Shown here piece by piece: positions 26,918 through 35,261 of a stretch of DNA of 64,000 bases; position 1 is the stretch's first letter, and each line of letters begins with the position of its first letter. Position numbers and translations under genes: made by a program. Under the pieces are notes generated by a model, which worked only from the letters and a program-made list of their open reading frames with translations, searched no databases and was not told the origin of the DNA. The stretch is from Bradyrhizobium cenepequi (lineage in GTDB: Bacteria > Pseudomonadota > Alphaproteobacteria > Rhizobiales > Xanthobacteraceae), in contig NZ_JAGKJI010000003.1 in NCBI RefSeq assembly GCF_020329485.1, forward strand, positions 278,031 through 342,030, written 5' to 3'.

Positions 26918-27731
26918 CAGCCACCTCCATGTCCATCAGTTCGAAACTGACTGCACCGCTTTTCGACCGCTTGGCCCGAATTCCGTGCCCCACGGCTTCC
27001 TTGGCATCTTCTGGCACCAATTTCTTGAGGTCGGCCTTCGCGACTTCGTGCTCCTGGAATGCTGGTCTGGTTCGGCGGTACACGGCGGCGAATTCTGCCC
27101 AGGAGTTGGAGGCGCTCATATCGACCACCCGGACCGCTTCCAAGCGCGGGCGCGGCGGCTCGACGCCGAATAGGCGAGGGGTTTCACCGTTTTGCACGCA
27201 ACGCCAGAACTTCTTCTCCGCAGTGATCAGCAGATGCTGGTACAGCGGATCGGCGTGAATGACCATTTCGATCCATTTGCCGCCACCGGTAATGATCGAC
27301 AGCACCGCTGTTCTGGAGGCGGTGACCCACATATTGTGCTGTAGCTGCGCCATATGTTTCTCGGCGGCCCCTTCCTCGGAGAACGACCATGGCAGCATGA
27401 ACTTGGCCTCGAACACGGCACCGGTCTCCTCAACCATGCCGTCGAGGGTGGCCGCCATCCAGCGCTTAACCGGATGAAATACCTGCCGCTGCACCTCGGT
27501 CACGACGTGGCTGGTATTCCGCTCGTACCAGTGCCGGTTGAGGTGCTCGGTCACCGTGCCGAGCTGTACGATCAAGTTTGTCGATAGATCCTCGGGCTCG
27601 ACCTCGCCGCGCTTTTCCCGCCAAAGGCGCAGCAGGGCGATTTCGTCATCGCCCATGATAATACGGGCGTCCGAGCCGCCGATGAAGGCGCGGCGATCCG
27701 ACGGAGATATTGCGTAATTTGGGGGACTCAT
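26904..27731 (-). CDS. YqaJ-family recombinase nuclease, copy B
   Basis: 275 residues from ATG 27731, chosen because GGAG lies seven bases upstream and the family homology ([22 protein letters not shown]) follows; the frame is open to 27764. Nuclease core [19 protein letters not shown], then [15 protein letters not shown]. By eye roughly three-quarters of residues match copy A at 20738. It should produce single-stranded ends for the ERF protein encoded just downstream. A divergent XRE-type regulator starts 100 bases away, and a small inverted repeat lies between them. Confidence 0.85.
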   Translation of the reverse strand: MSPPNYAISPSDRRAFIGGSDARIIMGDDEIALLRLWREKRGEVEPEDLSTNLIVQLGTVTEHLNRHWYERNTSHVVTEVQRQVFHPVKRWMAATLDGMVEETGAVFEAKFMLPWSFSEEGAAEKHMAQLQHNMWVTASRTAVLSIITGGGKWIEMVIHADPLYQHLLITAEKKFWRCVQNGETPRLFGVEPPRPRLEAVRVVDMSASNSWAEFAAVYRRTRPAFQEHEVAKADLKKLVPEDAKEAVGHGIRAKRSKSGAVSFELMDMEVADAPL

Positions 27732-27783
27732 GGCTTTCTCCAACCAACTCGGCCAAAAACTCACTGTGGATGTTTTAGATCCT

Positions 27784-27804
27784 TATGGAATGAAAAATAC
27801 CATA
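27784..27804. promoter_or_regulatory. Candidate operator between nuclease and XRE genes
   Basis: Inverted repeat TATGG-N11-CCATA in an AT-rich 75-base divergent region. Position and symmetry fit a site for the adjacent XRE-like protein, but the arms are only five bases. Confidence 0.35.
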
Positions 27805-27832
27805 TAGAATGATTAAGTCAAGCCGTGAACGA

Positions 27833-28096
27833 ATGCCGTTGACCAGCGCTCAGCTGCGAGCCGGCCGTGCTCTGATCCGTTGGAGCGCGGAAGATCTCGC
27901 GCGCGCGTCCTCAGTTGGGCTAACGACTATTCGCCGTGCGGAGCTAACTGATGCTGAGACTTCTATGACAGCCGCCAACGACCTCGCCCTTCGCCGTGCC
28001 TTAGAGGCTGCCGGGGTCGAGTTCATTGACGAGAACGGAGGAGGGGCAGGCGTACGGCTACGAAAGCCGAGTCAAGCCAAACCGACGAAGGAGTGA
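27833..28096 (+). CDS. XRE-family helix-turn-helix regulator
   Basis: 87 residues from ATG 27833 (an in-frame ATG at 27809 would add eight). The HTH reads LTSAQLRAGRALIRWSAEDLARAS then VGLTTIRRAEL. The C-terminal part RALEAAGVEFIDENGGGAGVRL is the closing motif of many small rhizobial and phage-type regulators of this family. Transcribed divergently from the YqaJ-ERF pair, which it likely represses. The equivalent regulator is missing from the decayed module at 20-22 kb. Confidence 0.8.
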   Translation: MPLTSAQLRAGRALIRWSAEDLARASSVGLTTIRRAELTDAETSMTAANDLALRRALEAAGVEFIDENGGGAGVRLRKPSQAKPTKE

Positions 28097-28462
28097 CGCC
28101 AAAGTCTCCGCGTGGACGCAGTGAAACAATGTGGATGGGCGGGGACTTGGGCGCGCTCCTGAGTATCACTGCTGTTTACGGAACCGGGTCAACAAATTGG
28201 GTTCGGTTCCGATTGTTTTTTCTATGATTTGTAGACACTGCGAATATCGTCCCTATATGTAGTCGGGAGGCGCTAAAGGCGATATTTTTCGCCAACAGCT
28301 GCCACACGTGGGCGCAAAGCACGCGGTTGCGGGACTTGCCTGCGCTCGACGGGCCGTGAGGGCGGCGGTCGTGCACGTGATGGCAGTTCGCGGACGAATT
28401 TCAGCAGCCTCTTTGCGCACCTGTGTTGGGGGGGGGGGACCGACCAAACGTTGGGGAGTGAC
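28097..28462. other. Intergenic region with a G11 tract
   Basis: 366 bases with no supported gene. It contains a run of eleven G residues at 28428-28438, ending 24 bases before the next ATG, and an AT-rich stretch near 28195-28260 that might hold a promoter. Confidence 0.6.
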
Positions 28463-29041
28463 ATGCAAGAGGAAACCCAAAAACCCGCCATCGAAACAGC
28501 TGAAAGCAAGATTCCCGATCAGCTCAAAGGCCTGTTTTGCGAGCCGCCTTTCCTGGAGGGTGAGGACCCAAATCTCTATCGGGGCTTGCTCGCCGCCGTG
28601 ATCGAGGAGCGCAAACCCGTGACTGTCACGGATTGGATCGCGGTCAACGACCTGGTCACCAAGCTCTGGGAGGAGCGAGTCTTCAGGCGCGCTTCTAACG
28701 CGCTCATTCGCGGCGGAATGATCAAGGCGGTGGCATATTATTTGGAGCAGGTTAGGGACGGTGAGCTGGACCTAGGAAGAATCCTCGAAGCATCGATGTC
28801 TGAGGCCATCGGATACTTCAGCCGGGACCCGAAGGAAAGGAACGAAGTCAGATCGCGCTTGGACCAGTATGGAATCAGCCAAGCAGAGCTTCACGCCAAG
28901 GCGGCCCAGGACAATAGCGATGCCTTGCAGATGTTCGAGCGCATGATCGCCGCGCGTGAACGAGGCCGACGCAAGCTCAGCAAAGAGGACCATCGTCGGC
29001 GGCGTGAAGACCGGCGTGAAGCAACGAAAGGGAGTGAGTAA
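28463..29041 (+). CDS. Conserved hypothetical protein of the accessory island
   Basis: 192 residues from ATG 28463, with GGGGAG seven bases before it. I do not know its function. It contains IPDQLKGLFCEPPFLEGEDPN followed by a helical middle (AVNDLVTKLWEERVFRRASN). The very basic, probably disordered tail (RERGRRKLSKEDHRRRREDR) could bind nucleic acid. No signal peptide or membrane segment. Followed 23 bases later by the NALRHGL-type gene, so probably one transcript. Similar short gene pairs occur beside mobile DNA in Bradyrhizobium to my recollection. Confidence 0.6.
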   Translation: MQEETQKPAIETAESKIPDQLKGLFCEPPFLEGEDPNLYRGLLAAVIEERKPVTVTDWIAVNDLVTKLWEERVFRRASNALIRGGMIKAVAYYLEQVRDGELDLGRILEASMSEAIGYFSRDPKERNEVRSRLDQYGISQAELHAKAAQDNSDALQMFERMIAARERGRRKLSKEDHRRRREDRREATKGSE

Positions 29042-29064
29042 GTAAGGAGTAGGAGCGCATCGCC

Positions 29065-29484
29065 ATGGTCAGTGAAAAACAGCTCAGGGCCAATCGCGAA
29101 AACGCCAAGCGGAGTTCAGGGCCGAAAACTGCGGCAGGACGCTTGAGGTCCAGCCGCAATGCCTTGCGCCACGGTTTGTCGCTTCCCCTGACGGCCGACC
29201 CGGCGGCGTTGATGAAGGCACGTCAGTTGGCGCTGATGTTGGTGGCGGCAGGGGCCGACGATATGCGGATGATAGCGGCGGTCGAGATGGCGCAAGCCCA
29301 CGCCCAGTTGCTGCGGGTTGCCGCCGTCCGCAGCAAGCTGGTGGCAAATTTGGATTTCACCTCGGCGAACCTCAAGCAGGTGCTGCGGCTGGCGGCTTTG
29401 GACCGTTACGAACGGCAGGCGCTCAAAAGGCGCCGGCGGGCAGCGCAGAAGCTTTCGGCCGCCTCCAATGGTCGTACCGATTGA
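29065..29484 (+). CDS. Conserved hypothetical NALRHGL-type protein
   Basis: 139 residues. The N-terminus is basic, with SGPKTAAGRLRSSRNALRHG as core; it is followed by helices (LALMLVAAGADDMRMIAAVEM) and an Arg/Lys-rich tail (RYERQALKRRRRAAQKL). No catalytic motif recognised. A shortened relative is at 21835-22059, next to the other YqaJ-ERF copy, so gene and module travel together. The strongly basic ends suggest nucleic-acid binding, as inference only. Confidence 0.6.
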   Translation: MVSEKQLRANRENAKRSSGPKTAAGRLRSSRNALRHGLSLPLTADPAALMKARQLALMLVAAGADDMRMIAAVEMAQAHAQLLRVAAVRSKLVANLDFTSANLKQVLRLAALDRYERQALKRRRRAAQKLSAASNGRTD

Positions 29485-29828
29485 TGAGGTTGAAGCTGTA
29501 ATGGGAGCTCAAAAACTGACAAAACGAACCCAATTTTCAGCGGGCACTTTAGAGAAATGTCTCTGAGACAGCTGCGCAGCAGTAGGTGCATATCTTATAG
29601 AAAGCACGTCTCGATAGAAGTTGATTCAAGGACAAATTGTCAACTCGTTGGCCAGCTAGCTGCATGCGGTGACGGGCGTGATTTACCTCTGGTATGTCGG
29701 CCAGGATCAAGTTTTTTGAGCCTGGGCAATTTGAGCGTCTCAGTACGCGGCGTCGCGCTCCTTCTCGCTGCCATAGCGGTGCTTTTTTGCGGATGGAGCT
29801 CCGCTAGGCGTTTCGTCCGTTATCTCGA
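29485..29828. other. Gap without a supported gene
   Basis: 344 bases. A 109-codon plus-strand frame (29557-29886) runs into the minus-strand phosphatase gene and has no recognisable motif, apart from a chance hydrophobic run. No clear terminator between the converging genes. Confidence 0.4.
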
Positions 29829-30353
29829 TCAGCTTTGGTCTTTTTCGATTTGCAGGAGTGGCTTCATGAACCGTTCCAAATTCTGACCTGAAAACAGGTA
29901 TCCTTTCAGCCCGGCGGCGCGTGCCGCCTCGAGATCGGTAGTCTTGTCTCCGACAAGGATGCTCCGGTCGATGTCAATCGGGAAGCGCTTCAATAGATCG
30001 ATTATCATGCCCGGTGCAGGCTTGCGTCGGTCACTGGTCTGACGATAGCGCTCTATCGTGGCTTCAGGATGATATGGGCAATATTCGAACGCATCTATAC
30101 GGGCTCCGATCTTGGCCAACTCGGCTGCCATCCACTCGTGTAACGCGTTCACTTGAGTCTCGTCGTATAGCCCTCTGGCGACGCCCGACTGGTTGCTGAT
30201 CACAAAGGCGAAGTATCCCGCATCATTGACCGCTTTTACTGCCTCACGTGCGCCCTCTATCCATTTCAACTTACCAATCTCGAATACATAGCCGGTATCT
30301 TCGTTCAGCACTCCGTCACGATCGAAAAAGACTGCTGGTCTTCTTGCGGCCAT
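29829..30353 (-). CDS. gmhB: HAD-IIIA phosphatase, GmhB-like (copy B)
   Basis: 174 residues from ATG 30353, chosen for a GAGG nine bases upstream; an ATG at 30368 is also in frame. Motifs FFDRDGVLNED, ISNQSGVARG, KPAPGMI and LVGDKTTDLEAA. Zinc loop has YCPYHPEA but no second Cys pair, as in copy A. It closes the accessory island in the same orientation as copy A at its left end. Because both are intact, homologous recombination between them could delete or duplicate the ~10 kb between. Confidence 0.82.
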   Translation of the reverse strand: MAARRPAVFFDRDGVLNEDTGYVFEIGKLKWIEGAREAVKAVNDAGYFAFVISNQSGVARGLYDETQVNALHEWMAAELAKIGARIDAFEYCPYHPEATIERYRQTSDRRKPAPGMIIDLLKRFPIDIDRSILVGDKTTDLEAARAAGLKGYLFSGQNLERFMKPLLQIEKDQS

Positions 30354-30456
30354 CTGATAGTGCCTCATCGATGCGCAGTGCCTAGCGCTAGAGTAGCTGA
30401 GTTGGAGTTTTCTTGCTGATTACCTGTCGCAAGTCCATATTCCCTCGAAGTCTCTA

Positions 30457-31683
30457 TCAGCTCCTTTCGTCCGATATCACCTTGCCGTCGTTCGGCAGCG
30501 CCCCCGCGCCGACCAGTTCGACATTGCCACCGAGCTTCGTCACGCTACGCAGCGTCGCCGCGAGCTCGTGCTGAAGGGCTTCGCTCGCCGCGGCTGCTTC
30601 TGCCTTCAGCGTCATCAGGTCGGTCTCACCGGAACGCGTCACGACCAGGCGCAGCCGCCCGAGCTCCGGATGACGTTTGCCGATCTCGGCGATCTGTTCG
30701 GGCCGCACGAACATGCCTTTGACCTTGGTCGTCTGGTCGGCGCGCCCCATCCAGCCCTTGATGCGCATATTCGTGCGTCCGCACGGGCTTATCCCGGGCA
30801 GGGCCGCGGTAAGGTCGCCGAGCGCGAGGCGGATCCAGGGGTGGTGCAGGTCGAGGGAGGTGACCACGATCTCACCGACATCGCCCGGTGTGACGGGATC
30901 GCCGGTGCCGGGCCTGACGATCTCGAGGATCAGGTCCTCGCTGACCACCATGCCGTCGCGCGCCCCGGTCTCGAACGCGACCATGCCCAGATCGGCCGTG
31001 CCGAACGCCTGACAAGCCTCGATGCCGCGCGACTTGATCTCCTCCTGCAGGGATTTCGGAAAGGCCGCGCCCGACACCAGCGCGCGCTTGATCGACGAGA
31101 CGTCGCGTCTGGCGCTTGCGGCCGCATCGAGCAGGATTTTCAGGAAGTCGGGTGTGCCACTGTAGCCGATCGGCCGGTAGGCCTCGATCAACTCGAATTG
31201 CTGTTCGGTATTTCCAGGGCCTGCCGGGATCACGGCACAGCCGAGTGCACGGGCAGAGGTATCGAAGATGAACCCGCCGGGGGTGAGATGATAGCTGAAG
31301 GTATTGAGCACCACGTCGCCGGGACGAAAGCCTGCCGCGAACAGGGCCCGCGCCCCGCGCCAGCCGTCGACCTGGGCGGCCTCGGGCTCGAAGATCGGTC
31401 CGGGCGAGGTGAACAGGCGCGCAAACGATCCTGGCGGCCCGACAACGAAGCCGCCGAAGGGTGGGGCAGCCTTGTGCAGGGCCGGGAGTTCCGACTTGCG
31501 CAGCACCGGCAGGCGGGCCAGCGCGGCGCGGCTGGTGATGGTGGCGGGATCGACGCCTTTGAGGCGCTCCGCATAGGCCGGCGCCGCCATGGCCCGGCGC
31601 AGGACGTCCGGCAGGCGGGCGAACAGTTCCGCCTCGCGCTGGGCGGGATCGCGGGTTTCGCGGGCGTCATAGTGATCTGTCAT
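30457..31683 (-). CDS. Phenylacetate-CoA-ligase-like AMP-forming enzyme
   Basis: 408 residues, ANL superfamily, PaaK-like group. Likely activates an aromatic or other carboxylic acid to its CoA thioester with ATP. Seen: PLxxK-type start region (LPVLRKSELP), LFTSPGPIFEP, the core GYSGTPDFLKILL, ALVSGAAFPKSLQEEI, CQAFGTADLG, GEIVVTSLDLHHPWIRLALGDLT, then the hinge/C-terminal GRADQTTKVKGMFVRPEQI. The usual TSGTTG phosphate loop is reduced to TSPGP, so activity or substrate may differ from true PaaK. Probably read with the LIV operon cluster in function rather than transcript, because a plus-strand gene lies between. Confidence 0.83.
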   Translation of the reverse strand: MTDHYDARETRDPAQREAELFARLPDVLRRAMAAPAYAERLKGVDPATITSRAALARLPVLRKSELPALHKAAPPFGGFVVGPPGSFARLFTSPGPIFEPEAAQVDGWRGARALFAAGFRPGDVVLNTFSYHLTPGGFIFDTSARALGCAVIPAGPGNTEQQFELIEAYRPIGYSGTPDFLKILLDAAASARRDVSSIKRALVSGAAFPKSLQEEIKSRGIEACQAFGTADLGMVAFETGARDGMVVSEDLILEIVRPGTGDPVTPGDVGEIVVTSLDLHHPWIRLALGDLTAALPGISPCGRTNMRIKGWMGRADQTTKVKGMFVRPEQIAEIGKRHPELGRLRLVVTRSGETDLMTLKAEAAAASEALQHELAATLRSVTKLGGNVELVGAGALPNDGKVISDERS

Positions 31684-31737
31684 GGGTGATCCTCACGGGT
31701 TCGCGCCGATTGCGCTCCGCCTTCGACGTGCTATCAG

Positions 31738-32934
31738 ATGGCTTCCCGCCGAACTGGCGATGCTCCGGGAAATGCAATGGCCGATATGCAGACTGCCCAG
31801 GTGAGCGAGCCTTCTGATGCCGATGTCGTCTGCAGGCTGAAGCGTCGCGTCATCGATCACTGCCTGCCGCTGTGGCGCACGGAAGGCTGGGATGACGCGG
31901 CAGGGGGCTTCGTTGATCGGCTCGACCCCGACGGCCGCGCCGATCGGCTCGCGCCGCGGCGCGTGTTCGTTCAGGCCCGGCAGATCTACTGTTATGCCAA
32001 AGCCGCGCAGATGGGCTGGTACGGCGAAGGCCGCGAGATCGCGCTGAAGGGGCTCGATCACCTGTTGACGAAGGCGAAGGCGCCGGACGGCCGGCCGGGC
32101 TTCGTCCACCGGCTGACGGCCGACGGCGGTGTGCTCGACGCGCGGCGCGACACCTACGACCACGCCTTTGTGCTGCTGGCGCTCGCTACCGTGTATGGAC
32201 TCGATCGGGACGCGCAGGTGCGATCGGAGATCGATGCGCTGCTCGCCTATCTGGACGCGCATCTGCGCTCGCCGAATGGCGGCTTTCTCGAGGGGGCGCC
32301 GGCATCCCTGCCGCGGCGGCAAAATCCGCAGATGCATCTGTTCGAGGCGATGATCGCCGTATTCGACGCAACGCATGATCTGACGTTCCAGCAACGCGCT
32401 GGCGAGTTTTTTGCGCTGTTCCTCGCCAATCTCTATGACAAGCAGACCCACGTGCTTGGCGAATATTTCGAAGAAGACTGGTCCAGGATTCCGCCCATCA
32501 GCGTCGAACCGGGACACCTGGCCGAATGGGTCTGGCTCTTGAAGGGATTTGAACGCATCACCGGCTGCCCGACGGGGCGCTATCGCGGTGAATTGCTGGC
32601 CTCGGCGCTGCGCTATCGCGACGAGGCGACCGACTGCCTCACCGACGAGGGCAATGTTGAGGGCGTTATCCGGCGCCACTCGCGGCGTTTGTGGCCCCAG
32701 AGCGAGATCGCAAAGGCGTGGATTGCGCAAGCCGAAGCCGGCGAGGCGGGTGCCGCCGATGAGGCGCGCGCTGCGTTGGCGCGCCTTGAGCGGCATTATC
32801 TGAGCCACCCTGTTGCGGGCGGCTGGTACGATCAGTTCGATCGCGACGGCACGTCGCTGGTCGCCACCATACCTGCGTCTTCGTTCTATCATGTTCTTTG
32901 CGCGGTTACAGAAGCGGAGCAGGTGCTGCAATAG
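31738..32934 (+). CDS. AGE-family sugar epimerase/isomerase
   Basis: 398 residues; alternative ATG at 31777 has a better upstream GGGAAA. N-acylglucosamine 2-epimerase family, an (alpha/alpha)6 barrel that interconverts GlcNAc/ManNAc, cellobiose epimers or mannose/fructose. Seen: GGFVDRLDPDG, RVFVQARQIYCYAKA, YDHAFVLLALA, NPQMHLFEAMI, EPGHLAEWVWLLKG and RRLWPQSEIAKAW, with the family's catalytic His residues in YDHAF, QMHL and PGHLAEW. Mannose isomerase is a sensible guess beside two GDP-mannose pathways, but sequence alone does not decide. Single gene, divergent from the ligase. Confidence 0.85.
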   Translation: MASRRTGDAPGNAMADMQTAQVSEPSDADVVCRLKRRVIDHCLPLWRTEGWDDAAGGFVDRLDPDGRADRLAPRRVFVQARQIYCYAKAAQMGWYGEGREIALKGLDHLLTKAKAPDGRPGFVHRLTADGGVLDARRDTYDHAFVLLALATVYGLDRDAQVRSEIDALLAYLDAHLRSPNGGFLEGAPASLPRRQNPQMHLFEAMIAVFDATHDLTFQQRAGEFFALFLANLYDKQTHVLGEYFEEDWSRIPPISVEPGHLAEWVWLLKGFERITGCPTGRYRGELLASALRYRDEATDCLTDEGNVEGVIRRHSRRLWPQSEIAKAWIAQAEAGEAGAADEARAALARLERHYLSHPVAGGWYDQFDRDGTSLVATIPASSFYHVLCAVTEAEQVLQ

Positions 32935-32948
32935 GCACCGGGCTGCGC

Positions 32949-33788
32949 TCACAGCCACCGCTTCCGCCGCTTGAAGCTCTTGAGGTTCTTGAAGCTCTTG
33001 CGCTGGTCGCCGGCGCCGCCGAGGTAGAATTCCTTGACGTCCTCGTTGTCACGCAATTCATCGGCACTTCCGTCGAGCACCACCTTGCCCTGTTCCATGA
33101 TGTAGCCGTGGCTCGCCACCGAAAGGGCCGCCCGCGCATTCTGCTCGACCAGGAGGATGGTAACACCGAGGTCGCGGTTGATCTCCTTGATGATGGCGAA
33201 CACTTCCTTGACCAGCAGCGGCGACAGTCCCATGGACGGCTCGTCCATCAGGATCATCTTCGGGCGCGCCATCAGCGCGCGGCCGATCGCCAGCATCTGC
33301 TGTTCGCCGCCGGAGAGATAGCCGGCCAGCCCCGTGCGCTCCTTCAGGCGCGGGAAATAGTTGAAGACCATGTCAATGTCGGCATTGACCTCGCCGTCGC
33401 TGCGGGTGAAGGCACCGAGCCGCAAGTTCTCCAGCGACGTCATGTCGGCAATGATGCGGCGTCCCTCCATCACCTGGAAGATGCCGCGGCGGACGATCTT
33501 GTCGGGATCGATGCCATTGATGCGCTCGCCGTCAAAGATGATCTCGCCGCGCGTCACCTCGCCATCTTCGGTCTTGAGTAGTCCCGAGATCGCCTTCAGT
33601 GTGGTCGACTTGCCGGCGCCGTTGGCCCCCAGCAGCGCCACGATCGACCCTCTGGGCACTTCGAGGCTCAGGCCTCGCAGCACCAGGATCACGTCATCGT
33701 AGACCACCTCGATGTTGTTGACACTGAGGAGAGGCGGCACGTCGACCGCAGTTGGTGCCGAGTGAGTTGCTTCGACAGTTTGGGTCAT
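32949..33788 (-). CDS. livF: LIV-type ABC transporter ATPase, LivF-like
   Basis: 279 residues from ATG 33788 (a GTG at 33812 is in frame). ABC domain: Walker A GANGAGKST, signature LSGGEQQMLAIGRAL, Walker B MILMDEPSMGLSP. LivF-type features such as RGIFQVMEGRRI follow the first half. A Lys/Arg-rich C-terminal tail (KSFKNLKSFKRRKRWL) is unusual for LivF. Last gene of the minus-strand LIV operon that starts at livG (40201); couples ATP hydrolysis to uptake with LivG, LivH and LivM. Confidence 0.92.
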   Translation of the reverse strand: MTQTVEATHSAPTAVDVPPLLSVNNIEVVYDDVILVLRGLSLEVPRGSIVALLGANGAGKSTTLKAISGLLKTEDGEVTRGEIIFDGERINGIDPDKIVRRGIFQVMEGRRIIADMTSLENLRLGAFTRSDGEVNADIDMVFNYFPRLKERTGLAGYLSGGEQQMLAIGRALMARPKMILMDEPSMGLSPLLVKEVFAIIKEINRDLGVTILLVEQNARAALSVASHGYIMEQGKVVLDGSADELRDNEDVKEFYLGGAGDQRKSFKNLKSFKRRKRWL

Positions 33789-33806
33789 CGGATCACTTTC
33801 GACCGT

Positions 33807-33908
33807 CGTCACCCGCGAAGGCGGGTGACGCAGTGTTCCAGAGGCGGTTGCAATTTGACTGCAAACTCGCCGCGTACTGGATCCCCCGCCTTCGCGGGGA
33901 TGACGATT
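33807..33908. repeat. Palindromic intergenic element
   Basis: A perfect hairpin (10-bp arms, CGTCACCCGC/GCGGGTGACG, 33807-33830) is followed by a second, CCCCGCCTTCGCGGGG near 33885-33900. This is a GTCATCCCCGCGAAGGCGGG-type repeat, which I recall as frequent in Bradyrhizobium intergenic DNA. It separates livF from the binding-protein gene and may reduce read-through. Confidence 0.7.
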
Positions 33909-33926
33909 GAGCGTCGGTGACGTGCT

Positions 33927-35210
33927 TCACCAGCCCAGCCATTCCGGCTTGCGCGGCAGCTCCACGGTCTTGACCTTCTCGAGCTTGATCGTGCCCTTGG
34001 CGATGAGGTCGTTGAGATCGCCGTCGGTCGAGCCCGTGACCTTGGAGCGGTAGAGATCGACCTTTGTCGTCGGGCGATGGTCCTTTTCGGTCCAGGTCGA
34101 GGCGTTGCAGACGCCTTCCATGCCTGATGGCACCCAGTCCTTCTTCTGATGGAAGCCCTTCGCGACGTTCTCGCCGGTGGCACCGCCGTTCTTGTCGGCC
34201 CACTCGATCGCCTCCTTCATATAGAGCGCTGAGCAGACGGCGGCGATGTAGTGCACGGGACGATAGATCTTGCCGGACGGGTCCGACATTTTGGAGATTT
34301 CCATTACAGTCTTCATGCCGGGCGCATCGCCGCCCCAGCCGACCGCGGTGCGCAGCGGGAAGATCACGCCGTCCGCCGCGTCGCCGGCGGTCTTGGCAGC
34401 GTTCTCATCCATGCCCCAGACGTTGCCGAGGAACTGAACGTCGGCGCCTGCCGCCTTGCAGGCCTTCAGCACGGAGATGTTGGAAGCTGCCGTATTGCCG
34501 AGGTAGGCATAGTTGGCGCCGGAACTCTTCAGGCTGAGGCATTGCGCGGAGTAGTCTCCCGGGGTGAGCGCGAACACCAGCGGCGGCAGCACCTCGAAGC
34601 CGAGTTCGTTGGCGATGGCCTCACCGGCCGCCTTTGGCGCGTTCGGATAGGGGTGGTTGGCGCCCATGTGAGCGAACTTGGGCTTGCCCGGTTTGCCCTT
34701 CGCTTTCCAATCGTCCGCCGCCCACATTAGCATGGCGCGCAGCGCGTCCGAATAGCTCGGACCATAAAAGAAATTGTAGGGGGCGGGCTTTGCCTTGCCG
34801 CTGGTGCCTTGCGGATCGGTCAACGCTGCTGCATAGGAGCCCGAGATATCCGGGATCTTGTCCTGGGCGAGGAAGCCGGTCAGCGCTTCCGTATCGGCGG
34901 TGCCCCAGCCCATGATTGCCGCCACCTTGCTGTCGGGCGCCGACCATTTCTTGTAGAGCGCGATCGCGCGCGGCACCTGATAGCCGTAGTCGTTGGTGTC
35001 GACATTGAGCTTCTTGCCGCCGATGCCGCCGTTCTTGTTGACCCAGGCAAAGGTGTCGGCGACGGCCTGGCCGTAGGGCGTTCCGACGTCCGAGGTGCCG
35101 CCGGAATAGTCGGCGAGGTGGCCGATCGCGATCTGGGCCTGCGCGGCCACGGATACGCTGCCGATCAGCAGCGCCAACGAAGCCGTGCTCAAAAGGGATC
35201 TAATCGTCAT
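33927..35210 (-). CDS. LIV-type ABC transporter substrate-binding protein
   Basis: 427 residues, periplasmic. Cleavable signal MTIRSLLSTASLALLIGSVSVAAQA, then QIAIGHLADYSGGTSDVG, the start of a type I periplasmic-binding fold. Strong ribosome site AGGAGG eight bases before the ATG. It is longer than classic LivK (about 370) and carries Tyr/Trp-rich segments (ADDWKAKGKPGKPKFAHMGA), as in binding proteins for aromatic or fatty-acid-type substrates. With two acyl-CoA ligases in the cluster I infer an organic acid ligand rather than a branched-chain amino acid. Confidence 0.9.
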   Translation of the reverse strand: MTIRSLLSTASLALLIGSVSVAAQAQIAIGHLADYSGGTSDVGTPYGQAVADTFAWVNKNGGIGGKKLNVDTNDYGYQVPRAIALYKKWSAPDSKVAAIMGWGTADTEALTGFLAQDKIPDISGSYAAALTDPQGTSGKAKPAPYNFFYGPSYSDALRAMLMWAADDWKAKGKPGKPKFAHMGANHPYPNAPKAAGEAIANELGFEVLPPLVFALTPGDYSAQCLSLKSSGANYAYLGNTAASNISVLKACKAAGADVQFLGNVWGMDENAAKTAGDAADGVIFPLRTAVGWGGDAPGMKTVMEISKMSDPSGKIYRPVHYIAAVCSALYMKEAIEWADKNGGATGENVAKGFHQKKDWVPSGMEGVCNASTWTEKDHRPTTKVDLYRSKVTGSTDGDLNDLIAKGTIKLEKVKTVELPRKPEWLGW

Positions 35211-35261
35211 GGTCTTTCCTCCTGTTATTCGTTGATGCGTTCGTAAGTCTTTGCCCCGACG

